Of a stretch of 64,000 nt of DNA, positions 1 to 9,136 are shown one piece after another. The stretch is from an uncultured Acidobacteriota bacterium. Its GTDB lineage: Bacteria; Acidobacteriota; Terriglobia; Terriglobales; Acidobacteriaceae. The translations under genes were made by a program, and so were the position numbers. The stretch covers positions 1 through 64,000 of the forward strand of contig CAIQPK010000092.1 of the NCBI GenBank assembly GCA_903873705.1. Direction: 5' to 3'. The notes beneath the pieces were generated by a model. That model did not search any database, was not told the DNA's origin, and saw nothing but the letters and a program-made list of their open reading frames with translations. Each line of letters starts with the position of its first letter. Within the stretch, counting starts at the first letter, position 1.

Positions 1-685
<685 letters not shown>

Positions 686-689
<4 letters not shown>

Positions 690-1789
690 GCGGCACGCTC
701 GATGCTGCGCGCCAAGGCGCGGGGCTGCTTGCCTTCCAGAGCCTGGGCGATGGCGGCGATGTGTTCCGGCGTGTTGCCGCAGCAGCCGCCGGCGATGTTG
801 ATGAGGCCGGCGTTGGCGAAGCTGGAGAGGAAGCGCGCCATGTCCGCTGGGACGAGGTCGAAGCCGGTTTCGGAGAGCGGGTTGGGCAGGCCGGCGTTGG
901 GGTACGCGGAGATGGCGACGTCGGCTTTTTGCGAGAGCTCTTCTAGGAAGGGGTACATGAGGTCGGGGCCGAGCGAGCAGTTGAGGCCGACGAAGAGCGG
1001 GTTGACGTGGGCGACGGCGTTCCAGAAGGCTTCGGTGGTTTGCGCGGAGATCAGGGTTTCGCCGCCGCGGCCGACGGCGGCGGAGATGCCGATGGGGAGC
1101 GTGACGCCGTCTGCGTCGAAGACCTCGCGGATGGCGACGAGCGCGGCCTTGGCGTTGAGGGAGTCGAAGATGGTTTCGACGAGGAGGATGTCGGAGCCGC
1201 CGGCGATGAGGGCGCGGATTTGTTCGGCGTAGGCGGTCTTGACCTGGTCGAAGGTGACGACGCGGAAGCCGGCGTCGTCGGCGTCGGGTGAGTTGGAGAG
1301 CGAGACGGTGAGCGGGCCGATGGCGCCGGCGACGAAGCGCTGGCGGCCGGTGTCGGATGCGATGTTGTCGGCCCATTGGCGACACTGGCGGGCGGAGGTT
1401 TCGTTGATCTCCCAGGCGAGGGCGCTGAGGGTTTTGTCGTCGATGATTTTCTGGTAGAACTCGGGATCTTTGCGGCCGCCGTACTCGCGGGGGTCGTCGA
1501 CGAAGAACTCGCTCTGCGTGATGCTGGTGGCGCCGAAGGTGTTGGTCTCGATGATGTCGGCGCCGGCTTCGAGGAAGCGGCGGTGGATGTCGCAGATCAT
1601 GTCCGGCTGGGTGAGGGAGAAGAGGTCGCCGTCGTTGAGGAGGTCCTTGGTGGAGCTGGCGAAGCGGTTGCCGCGGATGTCGGCTTCGGTTTTGCCGTAG
1701 GTGCGGATGGTGGTGCCCATGGCGCCGTCGATGATGGCGATGCGTTCGTGGAGAATTTTTTCGAGCGGGTGGAGTGGCGTGTTGGGCAT
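686..1789 (-). CDS. Homocysteine S-methyltransferase domain protein (N-terminal half of split MetH)
   Basis: 367-residue zinc-dependent homocysteine S-methyltransferase barrel. It has [14 protein letters not shown] near the N terminus, [25 protein letters not shown], the first zinc ligand in [12 protein letters not shown], and the C-terminal pair in [13 protein letters not shown] that completes the Cys/Cys-Cys zinc site. In most bacteria this is domain 1 of one long MetH polypeptide; here it is a stand-alone gene whose stop overlaps the GTG of the pterin-binding gene (686-689). The ATG at 1789 was chosen because GGAG lies 8 bases upstream; an in-frame start at 1816 has no such site. Homocysteine activation in methionine synthesis is a confident call. 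Confidence 0.93.
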
Positions 1790-1879
1790 CGTTCTTACTC
1801 CGCGCGGTGGGGTCACGCGCCTATCGCAGTGCGGCGAGCCTTGAAGGCTCGCCGGGTATCTCTGGGTGCTGCTCGTTTG

Positions 1880-2386
1880 CTAGGAGAGCACGTCGGCGAG
1901 GTCGTTCTGACTGCGGGGATCAAGTGGCATGGCCGGCATGATCCCCACCAGCATGTCTTCCTTGCGCATGACGAGGTTGGTGGCGTTGAGCGAGGCGAGT
2001 TCGAAGCCGTGGCCGTGGGTGATGGCGTCGGTGGGGCAGGCTTCGACGCAGTAGCCGCAGAAGATGCAGCGGTTGTAATCGATGTTGTAGACCTTGGCGT
2101 AGCGCTCGGCGGAGGAGATGCGCACGGTTTCAGTGTTCTCGGCGGCTTCGATGTAGATGCAGTTCGATGGGCAGGCTGCGGCGCAGAGGAAGCAGGCGAC
2201 ACACTTTTCGAGGCCGTTCTCGTCGCGCTGGAGCTGGTGCTTGCCGCGGAAGCGCTCCTGGAACTGGGCGCCGCGCATGGGGCCCTTGCCGTCGGGGTAG
2301 TTTTCGACCTCGGTGGGCTGGAAGGCCTCGCGGAGGGTGATGGTCATGCCCTTGGCGATGGCGGCCGCATTGCGGATGATCGACAT
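1880..2386 (-). CDS. nuoI: NADH-quinone oxidoreductase subunit I
   Basis: 168-residue ferredoxin-like subunit of respiratory complex I, carrying clusters N6a and N6b on the peripheral arm. Two 4Fe-4S motifs are visible: CVACFLCAAACPSNC (about residues 62-76) and CIFCGYCVEACPTDA (about 107-121). No other nuo gene lies nearby, so it is detached from the main nuo operon or is an additional copy. The ATG at 2386 has no Shine-Dalgarno, but a perfect-looking TATACT box lies 7 bases upstream, consistent with a leaderless transcript. Confidence 0.95.
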   Translation of the reverse strand: MSIIRNAAAIAKGMTITLREAFQPTEVENYPDGKGPMRGAQFQERFRGKHQLQRDENGLEKCVACFLCAAACPSNCIYIEAAENTETVRISSAERYAKVYNIDYNRCIFCGYCVEACPTDAITHGHGFELASLNATNLVMRKEDMLVGIMPAMPLDPRSQNDLADVLS

Positions 2387-2399
2387 AGATACCAGTATA
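2387..2399 (-). promoter_or_regulatory. -10 box of nuoI, candidate leaderless promoter
   Basis: On the minus strand TATACT (2399-2394) is followed by 7 bases and then the nuoI ATG. At the usual distance between a -10 box and the transcription start, the RNA would begin at or next to the start codon. I see no good -35 hexamer. Confidence 0.45.
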
Positions 2400-2424
2400 C
2401 GACGGTGGTGGAGGCCCGGAGAGC

Positions 2425-2440
2425 CAGGGCTGAAGCCCTG
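2425..2440. repeat. Short dispersed palindrome (GGC-TGAA-GCC type)
   Basis: CAGGGCTGAAGCCCTG is a perfect 6-bp stem with a TGAA loop, in the 205-base gap between nuoI and the next gene. Related elements occur at 3164-3175 and 3198-3215. The rest of 2387-2591 holds a related degenerate copy near 2464-2490 (GGGCTAAAGCACGCTG) and nothing else I can name. Confidence 0.6.
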
Positions 2441-2591
2441 AAAAGGCGTTGCGCGTGGTTCCGCGGGCTAAAGCACGCTGCTACTCCTTGGCGCGTAGCG
2501 TCTGGTGGTTCTTTGGGTAGGTGAAACGGCTACTGACGGATGACGGCATTTTCATGAAACGATACGGTGTGATCCGTATATGCTGGAAGGC

Positions 2592-3140
2592 ATGAAGCGC
2601 CTTCTTGTTGCTGCCGCCGCCCTCTCTTTCGTTGTTACGCTTTCTGCCGCTGCCCAGATGGGCGAGATGGCGGGCATGGACCATGGGAAGGCTGCGCCGA
2701 AGAAGATGGGTGAGCCTTCGACGTCGTTGACGGTGAAAACCGAGGCGGGTAAGACGCTGGTGTTGTCGCTGGAGGATTTGAAGGCGCTGCCGCAGCAGAC
2801 GCTGACTGCGCACAACGGGCACAGCGGCAAGGATGAAAGCTACAGCGGGCCGCTGCTGTCGGACGTGCTGGCGAAGGCGGGCATCGTGCTGACGAGCGAG
2901 ACCGAGCATCCGATGCTGCATGAGTACATGGTGGCGACGGGGACCGATAAGTACTATGCGGTCTACTCGCTGGCTGAGGTGGAGCCTGGATTGCACAAGG
3001 CGCAGGTGATTGTGGCGATTCGGCGGGATGGGGAGATGCTGCGAGAGTCGGGGCAGTTTGAGTTGATTAATAGCGGGGATTTGAAGCCGAACCGGTGGGT
3101 GCACAATGTGGCATCGGTGGTGGTGCGGACGGTGCAGTAG
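2592..3140 (+). CDS. Secreted molybdopterin-oxidoreductase-fold protein without cysteine
   Basis: Small exported protein. Signal peptide MKRLLVAAAALSFVVTLSAAAQ is followed by a Met/His-rich stretch (MGEMAGMDHGK) and a domain resembling the sulfite-oxidase/YedY molybdopterin-binding fold (SLEDLKALPQQTL; YSGPLLSDVLAKAGI; YYAVYSLAEVEP; LINSGDLKPNRWVHNVASVVV). It has no cysteine, so the conserved Cys that ligates Mo in active members is missing; it is probably a binding or structural relative. The Met/His-rich start could bind copper, which is speculation. ATG 2592 begins the signal peptide directly; an in-frame ATG at 2580 adds four residues and cannot be excluded. It stands alone between short repeats. 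Confidence 0.75.
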   Translation: MKRLLVAAAALSFVVTLSAAAQMGEMAGMDHGKAAPKKMGEPSTSLTVKTEAGKTLVLSLEDLKALPQQTLTAHNGHSGKDESYSGPLLSDVLAKAGIVLTSETEHPMLHEYMVATGTDKYYAVYSLAEVEPGLHKAQVIVAIRRDGEMLRESGQFELINSGDLKPNRWVHNVASVVVRTVQ

Positions 3141-3163
3141 AGGCTGGGCAGGCTTTACCCCAG

Positions 3164-3215
3164 GGGCTAAAGCCCATTTGTGGAGCGGGCGTTGATGCCA
3201 AGGCTGAAGCCTTGG
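3164..3215. repeat. Two dispersed palindromes
   Basis: GGGCTAAAGCCC (3164-3175, 4-bp stem, TAAA loop) and CCAAGGCTGAAGCCTTGG (3198-3215, 7-bp stem, TGAA loop) follow the end of the preceding gene. They share the GGC-TRAA-GCC core with the element at 2425-2440. They could form RNA hairpins but lack a T tract, so I call them repeat elements rather than terminators. Confidence 0.6.
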
Positions 3216-3225
3216 CGTACCTGGA

Positions 3226-3312
3226 AGCAACGGCAACGACAACGGCAGCGGCTAGAACAACGGCAGCGGCAACGACAACGGCAGCGGCAACAACAACGGC
3301 AACGGCGAGTTT
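3226..3312. repeat. Low-complexity microsatellite of AACGGCAGCGGC-like units
   Basis: Imperfect tandem array of 6- and 12-base units (CAACGG, CAACGA, CAGCGG) in the gap at 3141-3472. It can be read as a Thr/Ala run but has no credible gene around it. Downstream (3360-3383) is TCCTTCGGCTTCGCTCAGG followed by ATGAC, which resembles short dispersed elements common in acidobacterial intergenic DNA (general recollection, not checked). Confidence 0.6.
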
Positions 3313-3435
3313 CGTGGCTGAAGGTGCGGGCGAATTTGCGGGTGTGGGCGGTTTGGTAGGTCCTTCGGCTTCGCTCAGGATGACAGAGTTTTTCTGGGTT
3401 GAGGTAGGACAAGGGCGAGAGCAACGGCAACCACA

Positions 3436-3465
3436 AGCAGATTTCCTGCGGGAATGACAAACGGC
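3436..3465. repeat. Dispersed element, copy 1
   Basis: The stretch starting AGCAGATTTCCTGCGGG and continuing AATGACA...AAAAGG matches 25779-25811 closely (two substitutions in the first 24 bases). It lies in the gene-free stretch just before the end of the PagL-like gene. Confidence 0.5.
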
Positions 3466-3472
3466 AAAAAGG

Positions 3473-4255
3473 TCAGTGACCGAAGCGGTAGCTGAGGCGG
3501 AGAACCTGGCTGTCAATGCCGGGGTTGTAGAAGCCGCGGTAGCCGTTGGAGAGATGGTGAAGGCGGTAGTCGAGCGCGATGGCGTGGTGAGGGTCGCGGA
3601 ACCACTCGAAGCCGGCGCCGCCTTCGAAGGTGAAGTTGGCGCGCGAGGAGTTGTTGACGGGGACGTCTACCGTGGAGATCATCATGCCCCCGTTGGCTAC
3701 GAGGAAGGGCTCGAGGCGATGTTGGCGGGCAAAGGTGAAGCGGAGACCCAGGGGGCTTACTCCGGCGGCGTAGGTCCAGCGGGAGCTGCATTGCTGGGCG
3801 ATCGTCTGGGTGTAGCTGACGCCATTCTGGGTGACGCCGTTGTAGACGGTCGTGCCGCTGGCGCAGTTGGCGGTGGTGGGGCCGTTGAAGTGCCCGCTGA
3901 AGGGGAGGCCGATGATGATGGTGGGCGTGCCGTGGACGACGATCGTGCTGTCGCCGTCGACGAAGGGGTCGCGGATGTAGGCGAAAGGGCGGAGCTCGGG
4001 TTCCCAGCTGAAGTCAAAGTGTTTTGCGCGGTGGATGCGGCGGGAGTAGCCGATGCCGAGCTCGGCTAGTTTGCGGTTCTGCTCCTGGCCGATGATGATG
4101 TGGCTGGAATCGTTGGCGTAGCTGGCGAAGAGAGTGATGGTGTTGGTGCTGCCGTAGAGATCTAGCGGGTCGATGATGGGCATCGCACCTTGTGCGTGGA
4201 GGGTGGTCGCGGCGAAGAGTGCTGTGGCGAGGAGTGTGGCTTCGAGAAGCTTCAT
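3473..4255 (-). CDS. Acyloxyacyl hydrolase / PagL-like lipid A 3-O-deacylase
   Basis: 260-residue outer-membrane beta-barrel protein with signal peptide MKLLEATLLATALFAATTLHAQ. The C-terminal end carries HLSNGYRGFYNPGID: His234-x-Ser236-Asn matches the PagL H-x-S-N active site, and the acidic residue 12 after the Ser is Asp248 where PagL has Glu. The chain ends in alternating strand-like sequence with an aromatic RLSYRFGH end typical of outer-membrane insertion. PagL removes the 3-O acyl chain of lipid A, so a role in LPS remodelling is likely. ATG 4255 overlaps the ubiD stop (ATGA), so the two are translationally coupled; an upstream frame extension lies inside ubiD. Confidence 0.8.
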   Translation of the reverse strand: MKLLEATLLATALFAATTLHAQGAMPIIDPLDLYGSTNTITLFASYANDSSHIIIGQEQNRKLAELGIGYSRRIHRAKHFDFSWEPELRPFAYIRDPFVDGDSTIVVHGTPTIIIGLPFSGHFNGPTTANCASGTTVYNGVTQNGVSYTQTIAQQCSSRWTYAAGVSPLGLRFTFARQHRLEPFLVANGGMMISTVDVPVNNSSRANFTFEGGAGFEWFRDPHHAIALDYRLHHLSNGYRGFYNPGIDSQVLRLSYRFGH

Positions 4256-5850
4256 CCGATGCCGAGGTCCTTGCAGATCTTTGAGACGCGGGCTTTGATT
4301 TCGGGGGTCATGGAGAGCATGGCGGGCCAGGGGCGGTGGAAGCCTTCGGCGGGCCATTTGCGGGTGGCGTCGATGCCCATCTTGCTGCCGAAGTTGGGGA
4401 GGCGGCTGGCGTGGTCGAGGGTGTCGACAGGGCCGAGGGTGAACTGGATGTCGCGCTCGGGGTCGATGTTGTTGCCGGCGCGGAGCATGACTTCGGCGAC
4501 GTCCTGCACGTCGCAGTCCTCATCGACGACGACGATGCACTTGGTGAACATGGCCTGACCGAGGCCCCAGATGGCGTGCATCACTTTGCGGGCGTGGCCG
4601 GCGTAACTTTTGCGGATGCTGACCAGCATGAGGTTGTGGGCGACGCCTTCGGCGGGGAGATTGATGTCGACGATTTCAGGGATGGTGAGCTTCATGAGCG
4701 GAAGGAAGACGCGCTCGACGGCCTTGATCATCCAGGTGTCTTCCATCGGCGGTTTACCGACGACGGTGGCGGCGTAGATGGGGTCTTTGCGGTGGGTGAT
4801 GCAGGTGATGTGGAAGACGGGGTACTCGTCCTGCATGGTGTAGAAGCCGGTGTGGTCGCCGAAGGGGCCCTCGGTGCGGAGCTCGCCTAGCTCGACGTAG
4901 CCTTCGAGGATGATTTCGGCGGTGGCGGGGACGTCGAGATCGACGGTTTCGCAACGGACGAGCTCGACGGCTTTGCCGCGGAGGAAGCCGGCGATGAGGT
5001 ACTCCTCTACTTCTGGCGGAGCGGGGACGATGGCTGAGAAGGTGGTCGCGGGGTCGGTGCCGATGGCGACGGCTACTTCCATGCGCTGGCCGCGAATTTT
5101 GGTGAGGACGGTTTGCGGGACGCTTTCAGTCGAGAGCGCGGCGGTGGTGCCGCCGGCGGTGAGGGCCATGATGTCGACGGCGCCGGTGAGGTCGTCGGTT
5201 GCGCTACGCATGCGGTCGCGGAAGTGTTCGGCGGCGACTTTCTGGCGCTGCCAGTGCATGCCGGTGGACTGGCCGTCGTAGACCTGCATGCGGTACATGC
5301 CGAGGTTGCGCTTGTTGGATTTGGGGTCGCGGGTGGTGACGCAGGGGAGGGTGATGAAACGGCCGCCATCCTGTGGCCAGGTTTGGAGGATGGGAAATTT
5401 GAGAACGTCGACCGCGGGGCCGTGGTGGATGACTTCCTTGCAGGGGGCGGATTTGGCGGCGGCGCCTTCCAGGCGTTTGGGGAAGAAGCTGCCGACCTCG
5501 GCTAACATGGGGAGCATCTTGAGCTTGTCCATGAAGCTGGTGGGGGCCTGCGGACGGAGGAGGACTTCGATGCGGGTGGCTACTTCGTCGAGGGCGTTGA
5601 CTTCGAGCGCGAGCTGCATGCGGCGGGCGCTGCCGAACTGGTTCATGAGGACGCGCGCGCCGGGGTGGCCGATGATGTTTTCAAAGAGCAGCGCGGGGCC
5701 GCCGGCGCGGGCAGTTCCCTTGCCTGACTTGCAGGCGCGGTCGGCGATTTCGGCCATCTCGAGGATGGGGGAAACGGGTGCGGTGATGCGTTTTAGTTCG
5801 CCGGCTTTGTCGAGCGTTTTGATCCAGTCGCGTAGACTTTCGTAACCCAA
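4252..5850 (-). CDS. UbiD-family prenylated-FMN decarboxylase (quinone biosynthesis)
   Basis: 532-residue UbiD-type decarboxylase, somewhat longer than the roughly 500 usual for UbiD. Family sequences are clear: GGPALLFENI (51-60), KFPILQTWPQDGGRFIT (151-167), GMYRMQVYDGQSTGMHWQ (184-201), and ELRTEGPFGDHTGFY (323-337), which holds the Glu-Arg-Glu set and the acidic residue needed with prenyl-FMN. It likely removes a carboxyl from an aromatic quinone precursor. Acidobacteria use menaquinone, so a menaquinone branch is more probable than ubiquinone, but substrate is not shown by sequence. It starts with TTG at 5850 behind a strong GGAGG 6 bases away. Co-directional with the acyltransferase upstream (14-base gap) and coupled to the PagL-like gene. 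Confidence 0.88.
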   Translation of the reverse strand: MGYESLRDWIKTLDKAGELKRITAPVSPILEMAEIADRACKSGKGTARAGGPALLFENIIGHPGARVLMNQFGSARRMQLALEVNALDEVATRIEVLLRPQAPTSFMDKLKMLPMLAEVGSFFPKRLEGAAAKSAPCKEVIHHGPAVDVLKFPILQTWPQDGGRFITLPCVTTRDPKSNKRNLGMYRMQVYDGQSTGMHWQRQKVAAEHFRDRMRSATDDLTGAVDIMALTAGGTTAALSTESVPQTVLTKIRGQRMEVAVAIGTDPATTFSAIVPAPPEVEEYLIAGFLRGKAVELVRCETVDLDVPATAEIILEGYVELGELRTEGPFGDHTGFYTMQDEYPVFHITCITHRKDPIYAATVVGKPPMEDTWMIKAVERVFLPLMKLTIPEIVDINLPAEGVAHNLMLVSIRKSYAGHARKVMHAIWGLGQAMFTKCIVVVDEDCDVQDVAEVMLRAGNNIDPERDIQFTLGPVDTLDHASRLPNFGSKMGIDATRKWPAEGFHRPWPAMLSMTPEIKARVSKICKDLGIG

Positions 5851-5864
5851 TTACTGCCTCCGAT

Positions 5865-7085
5865 TTAAATCTTCCAGAAAATCCTTTTGTGCCACAAGAA
5901 CCAGTTGGGCATGAAACAGACAATGACGACGGCGATGGCGAAGGCCAGCGATGTCCAATTGTTGGACGTGCCGTGGGAGAAGCCGTGGATGTAGGCGAGG
6001 CTCCAAAGGTTGCGTGACTTGCCGTCAGCGCCGGTGAGGTGGATGAGGGCGCAGGTTTTTACGACGACGACCGAGGTGGTGTAGGCCGCGATGGCGTTGG
6101 CACCGAAGACAAACCAGGGCCAGGTGGAGACTTCGAGCCAGCGTGGCCAGGGCTTGGGGCGGCGGTCTACTAACGCGCTGCAGGCGGCCAGCGCGACGGC
6201 GGAGATGCCGGCGCAGAAGAGGACGTAGCTGCTGGTCCACAGGTTTTTGTTGAGCGGGAACCAGATGCTCCAGATGACGCCGGTGATGATGGCGGCCATG
6301 CCGGAGAGCGAGAGGATGGTGCGCATGCGGCGAGGCGATGGTTCGCTGCGCATCCAGAGGCCAGCTACTGCGCCGCAGAGAGTGGTGGCGACGGAGGTGA
6401 GGGTGCTGAGTAGGCCTTCGGGGTCGGAGGTTTTGAGGTAGAGGGTGCCGGTGTGGAGCCAGCGGAGGGTGAAGGCACTGACCTGGCGGTCGAGCCAGGC
6501 GGTGAGGTTGAGTTGGCGGTCGAGGAGTGGGAAGTCGCGGACGGGCATGCCGGCGCCGGGGACAGGTACCCAGCGGAGGAGTATCCAGTAGCCGATGAGC
6601 AGCGCAGCGATGACGATGAGCAGCGTGCGGATGCGGCGGGTGGTGAGCAGGACTAATCCGGCGAGCAGGTAGCAGAGAGCGATGCGGGTGAGGACGCCGT
6701 AGATGCGCATCGTCGACCAGTGGAAGAGCGGCACGAGGGAGAGGGCTGTCTTGAGCAGGAAGAGCTTGGTGGCGCGCCAGAAGATGTGGCCGGTGAGGGT
6801 CTTTTTGCAGTTGCCCTGACGCTCGCGGGCTTCGAGGGAGAAGACGGTGGCGGCGCCGACGAGGAAGAGGAACATGGGGAAGACGAGGTCGGTGAGGGTG
6901 CAGCCGTTCCACTCGGAGTGGTCGAGTTGCTTGAAGACGTGGGACCAGTCGCCGGGGTCGTTGACCAGGACCATGAAGGCGATGGTGATGCCGCGGAGGA
7001 GGTCGACGGAGAGGATGCGCTCCGGCTTGCGGAGTTCGGTGGGCGCGGGTGACGGCGCGAGCGTGGAGTGGACGGCTGTCGACAT
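5865..7085 (-). CDS. Heparan-alpha-glucosaminide N-acetyltransferase-like membrane acyltransferase (DUF5009/YeiB type)
   Basis: 406-residue polytopic membrane protein. N-terminal RILSVDLLRGITIAFMVLVN, HSEWNGCTLTDLVFPMFLFLVG and a series of about ten hydrophobic segments match the HGSNAT/DUF5009 family, which carries acyl groups across the membrane onto sugars. The conserved His of the HSEWNG motif is present. First gene of a three-gene unit (acyltransferase, ubiD, PagL-like), so together they may modify envelope lipids or glycans; that link is inference. ATG 7085 has only a weak GGAA upstream. Confidence 0.82.
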   Translation of the reverse strand: MSTAVHSTLAPSPAPTELRKPERILSVDLLRGITIAFMVLVNDPGDWSHVFKQLDHSEWNGCTLTDLVFPMFLFLVGAATVFSLEARERQGNCKKTLTGHIFWRATKLFLLKTALSLVPLFHWSTMRIYGVLTRIALCYLLAGLVLLTTRRIRTLLIVIAALLIGYWILLRWVPVPGAGMPVRDFPLLDRQLNLTAWLDRQVSAFTLRWLHTGTLYLKTSDPEGLLSTLTSVATTLCGAVAGLWMRSEPSPRRMRTILSLSGMAAIITGVIWSIWFPLNKNLWTSSYVLFCAGISAVALAACSALVDRRPKPWPRWLEVSTWPWFVFGANAIAAYTTSVVVVKTCALIHLTGADGKSRNLWSLAYIHGFSHGTSNNWTSLAFAIAVVIVCFMPNWFLWHKRIFWKI

Positions 7086-7215
7086 GCCTGTTCCATCATC
7101 TACCGAAATGGTGGCGTTCGCCAGTTGGCGGAACCTTCGCAGAGGCGGTGGTGTCTAAGCCCGTGACCGCATTCCTCGCCTGGATGCGGCACATCGATGA
7201 TTTTCGAGGTGCCGT

Positions 7216-7929
7216 ATGTTCGAGGACTCCCTTTTAGAATCCGCCCATCTTATTCGTCGTCAGAGCCGCTGGCCGGCGTTTGCTTCGATTGCGCTGCAGG
7301 GTGTTGTCGCTGCGGCGATTATTGTTATTCCGCTGTTGAGGCCGGCGGCGTTGACGCTGCGGGCGGACTCGATGGTGTTGACTGCGCCGGAAATGCCGAA
7401 AGCCACGCCGCCACGGACAGAGCCAGTGCATTCACGGCCTGCAGCCGAGCTGGCGCAGCCGACGGAGAATCCGTTTGAGGCTCCGCCGCGTGTTCCCACT
7501 GGTATCGACCGCGGGTATGTAGGGCCGGCACCGGAGAACAACACCGGCGAGGGCATGGTGCGCAGCGGGGATGCATTGAATGCCGTCCCGATGATGACCG
7601 AGCCGGTAACGCCGCGCGTGACGGTGGTTACGCCGGTGAAAACGGGAAGGGTGTCGCTGGGTGTGTCGGCTGGATTGTTACTGGAGCCAATACGACCGGT
7701 ATATTCGGCCATTGCACGGGCGGCGGGCGTTCAAGGGACGGTGGTGATTCACGCGATCATTTCGAAAGAGGGACGAATTGAGAGTGCAAACGTGATGAGC
7801 GGACCGGTGCTGTTGCAGGGTGCTGCGCTGGAGGCAGTGAAAGCAGCGCATTACCGGCCGTACCTGCTGAATGGCGAGCCCACGGAGGTAGAGACGACGT
7901 TCAGCATCAACTTCCACATGAGTAGCTAA
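7216..7929 (+). CDS. TonB-family energy transducer
   Basis: 237 residues with one N-terminal membrane anchor (about 22-42), a Pro/Glu-rich periplasmic linker (about 55-140) and a C-terminal TonB domain: IRPVYSAIARAAGVQGTVVIHAIISKEGRI and AALEAVKAAHYRPYLLNGEP. TonB proteins couple the proton-motive force (via ExbBD) to outer-membrane receptors; no exbB/exbD or receptor is adjacent. GAGGT lies just upstream of the ATG. Divergent from the gene at 5865-7085; the 130-base gap between them should hold both promoters but I see no clear boxes. Confidence 0.85.
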   Translation: MFEDSLLESAHLIRRQSRWPAFASIALQGVVAAAIIVIPLLRPAALTLRADSMVLTAPEMPKATPPRTEPVHSRPAAELAQPTENPFEAPPRVPTGIDRGYVGPAPENNTGEGMVRSGDALNAVPMMTEPVTPRVTVVTPVKTGRVSLGVSAGLLLEPIRPVYSAIARAAGVQGTVVIHAIISKEGRIESANVMSGPVLLQGAALEAVKAAHYRPYLLNGEPTEVETTFSINFHMSS

Positions 7930-8114
7930 CGGTTTGATCTCGCGACTCGCGGTGGTGGTAGGAGCCTGAAGTTTGCCCGAGCTGCGGGCTTCTCCACCGC
8001 GTGAGAAAGAGGCAATCGCAAGAGCGCTTCACCCCAAGAGCGCGAAGGTTTTAGTGCAACGGCGAAGGCAGATGTATCGACCGCGGTACGGTTAGTTAAA
8101 GGTGGCTTGGGGAA

Positions 8115-9071
8115 CTAGACCAGGGCGATGGCTTCGAGCGGGTAGCCGGCGTCTTTCCAGCCTTGCAGGCCGCCGCGTAGGGGGCGGACGCGGAGGACGC
8201 CCATCTTGCGGAGTTCGAGGGCGATCTTGGCGCTGGTTTCCTCGCTAGGGCAGGTGCAGTAGAGGACGACGTCGCGGTCGCGGGGGATGATGGCGTTGCG
8301 TTCCTTGAGGTCTTCGGGGCCGATGTGGACGGCGCCGGGGAGGGCGCGGGGGTCGGGGAGGATGTCGAGGGGGTGGCGGAGGTCAACAATGTAGGGTAGC
8401 GGGAGGTCGGCGAGGCGGGCGTCTTCCATCATGGCCATCAGTTGCTCGGGTTCGAGGCGTAGGCCCCGGAGCTCACCGAGGAACTGGCGGCGCTTGACGA
8501 TGCGGAAGATGAGGACGCCGATGACCATGAGGAAGACGAGGCCGAAGGCGAAGTGGGTGAGGAGGCCGAAGAACTCATTGCTGCGCTTGGCGATATCGCC
8601 GAAGAAGCGGCCGGCGAAGAGCCAGGCACCGGCCCACATGAGGGTGCCGGCAGTGTCGTACAGCAGGAAGCGCCAGTAGGGGATGCGTGCCTGGCCGGCG
8701 ATGGGCGCGGCCATGGTGCTGAGCCCCGGGACGAACTTGGCGAAGAGCAGCGTGATGGGGCCGCGCGAACCGACGGTGCGTTGGGTCTTTTCGACGCAGG
8801 TGGCAGCCTCAAAAGAGAAGCGGCACAGCAGGTTCATGACCTTCGTGCCATGGCGACGGCCAAGGAAGAACCACATGGAGTCGGAGATGATGCAGGCGAG
8901 CAGGATGGCCGGGAAGGCGTAGGCGAGCGTGAGCTTGTGCGCAGCGCTCATGGTGCCGGCGGCGAGCATGAGTGGAACGCTTGGCACGGGGATACCGGCC
9001 TGCTCCATCAGGACCCAGCCGAAAAGAACCAGGTACGCGTGCTGCACCAGCAGACCCATTACCGACGACAT
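8115..9071 (-). CDS. DedA-family membrane protein fused to a rhodanese domain
   Basis: 318 residues. Residues about 1-190 are a DedA/SNARE-associated integral membrane domain (GWVLMEQAGIPVPSVPLMLAAG; FLGRRHG; RFVPG-like FAKFVPGLSTMAAPIAG), a family linked to lipid scrambling. Residues about 210-318 are a rhodanese domain (YIVDLRHPLDI; DVVLYCTCPSEETSAKIA; LRGGLQGWKDAGYPL) with the active-site Cys in YCTCPSEET. The fusion suggests a membrane protein with a cytosolic sulfur or redox module. ATG 9071 has GGAGG 5-6 bases upstream; an earlier in-frame start at 9083 lacks a site. The 185-base gap at 7930-8114 holds nothing I can identify. Confidence 0.9.
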   Translation of the reverse strand: MSSVMGLLVQHAYLVLFGWVLMEQAGIPVPSVPLMLAAGTMSAAHKLTLAYAFPAILLACIISDSMWFFLGRRHGTKVMNLLCRFSFEAATCVEKTQRTVGSRGPITLLFAKFVPGLSTMAAPIAGQARIPYWRFLLYDTAGTLMWAGAWLFAGRFFGDIAKRSNEFFGLLTHFAFGLVFLMVIGVLIFRIVKRRQFLGELRGLRLEPEQLMAMMEDARLADLPLPYIVDLRHPLDILPDPRALPGAVHIGPEDLKERNAIIPRDRDVVLYCTCPSEETSAKIALELRKMGVLRVRPLRGGLQGWKDAGYPLEAIALV

Positions 9072-9136
9072 AATTGCCTCCAAGCCATGCTATGTAGATG
9101 TTGCCCTATCTGAGGCGTCGCAGAATAGTTTTATGG

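Noticed and set aside
3095-3457. Plus-strand frame with Thr/Ala repeats
   Set aside because: Product of the microsatellite; overlaps the end of the preceding gene and has no start signal.
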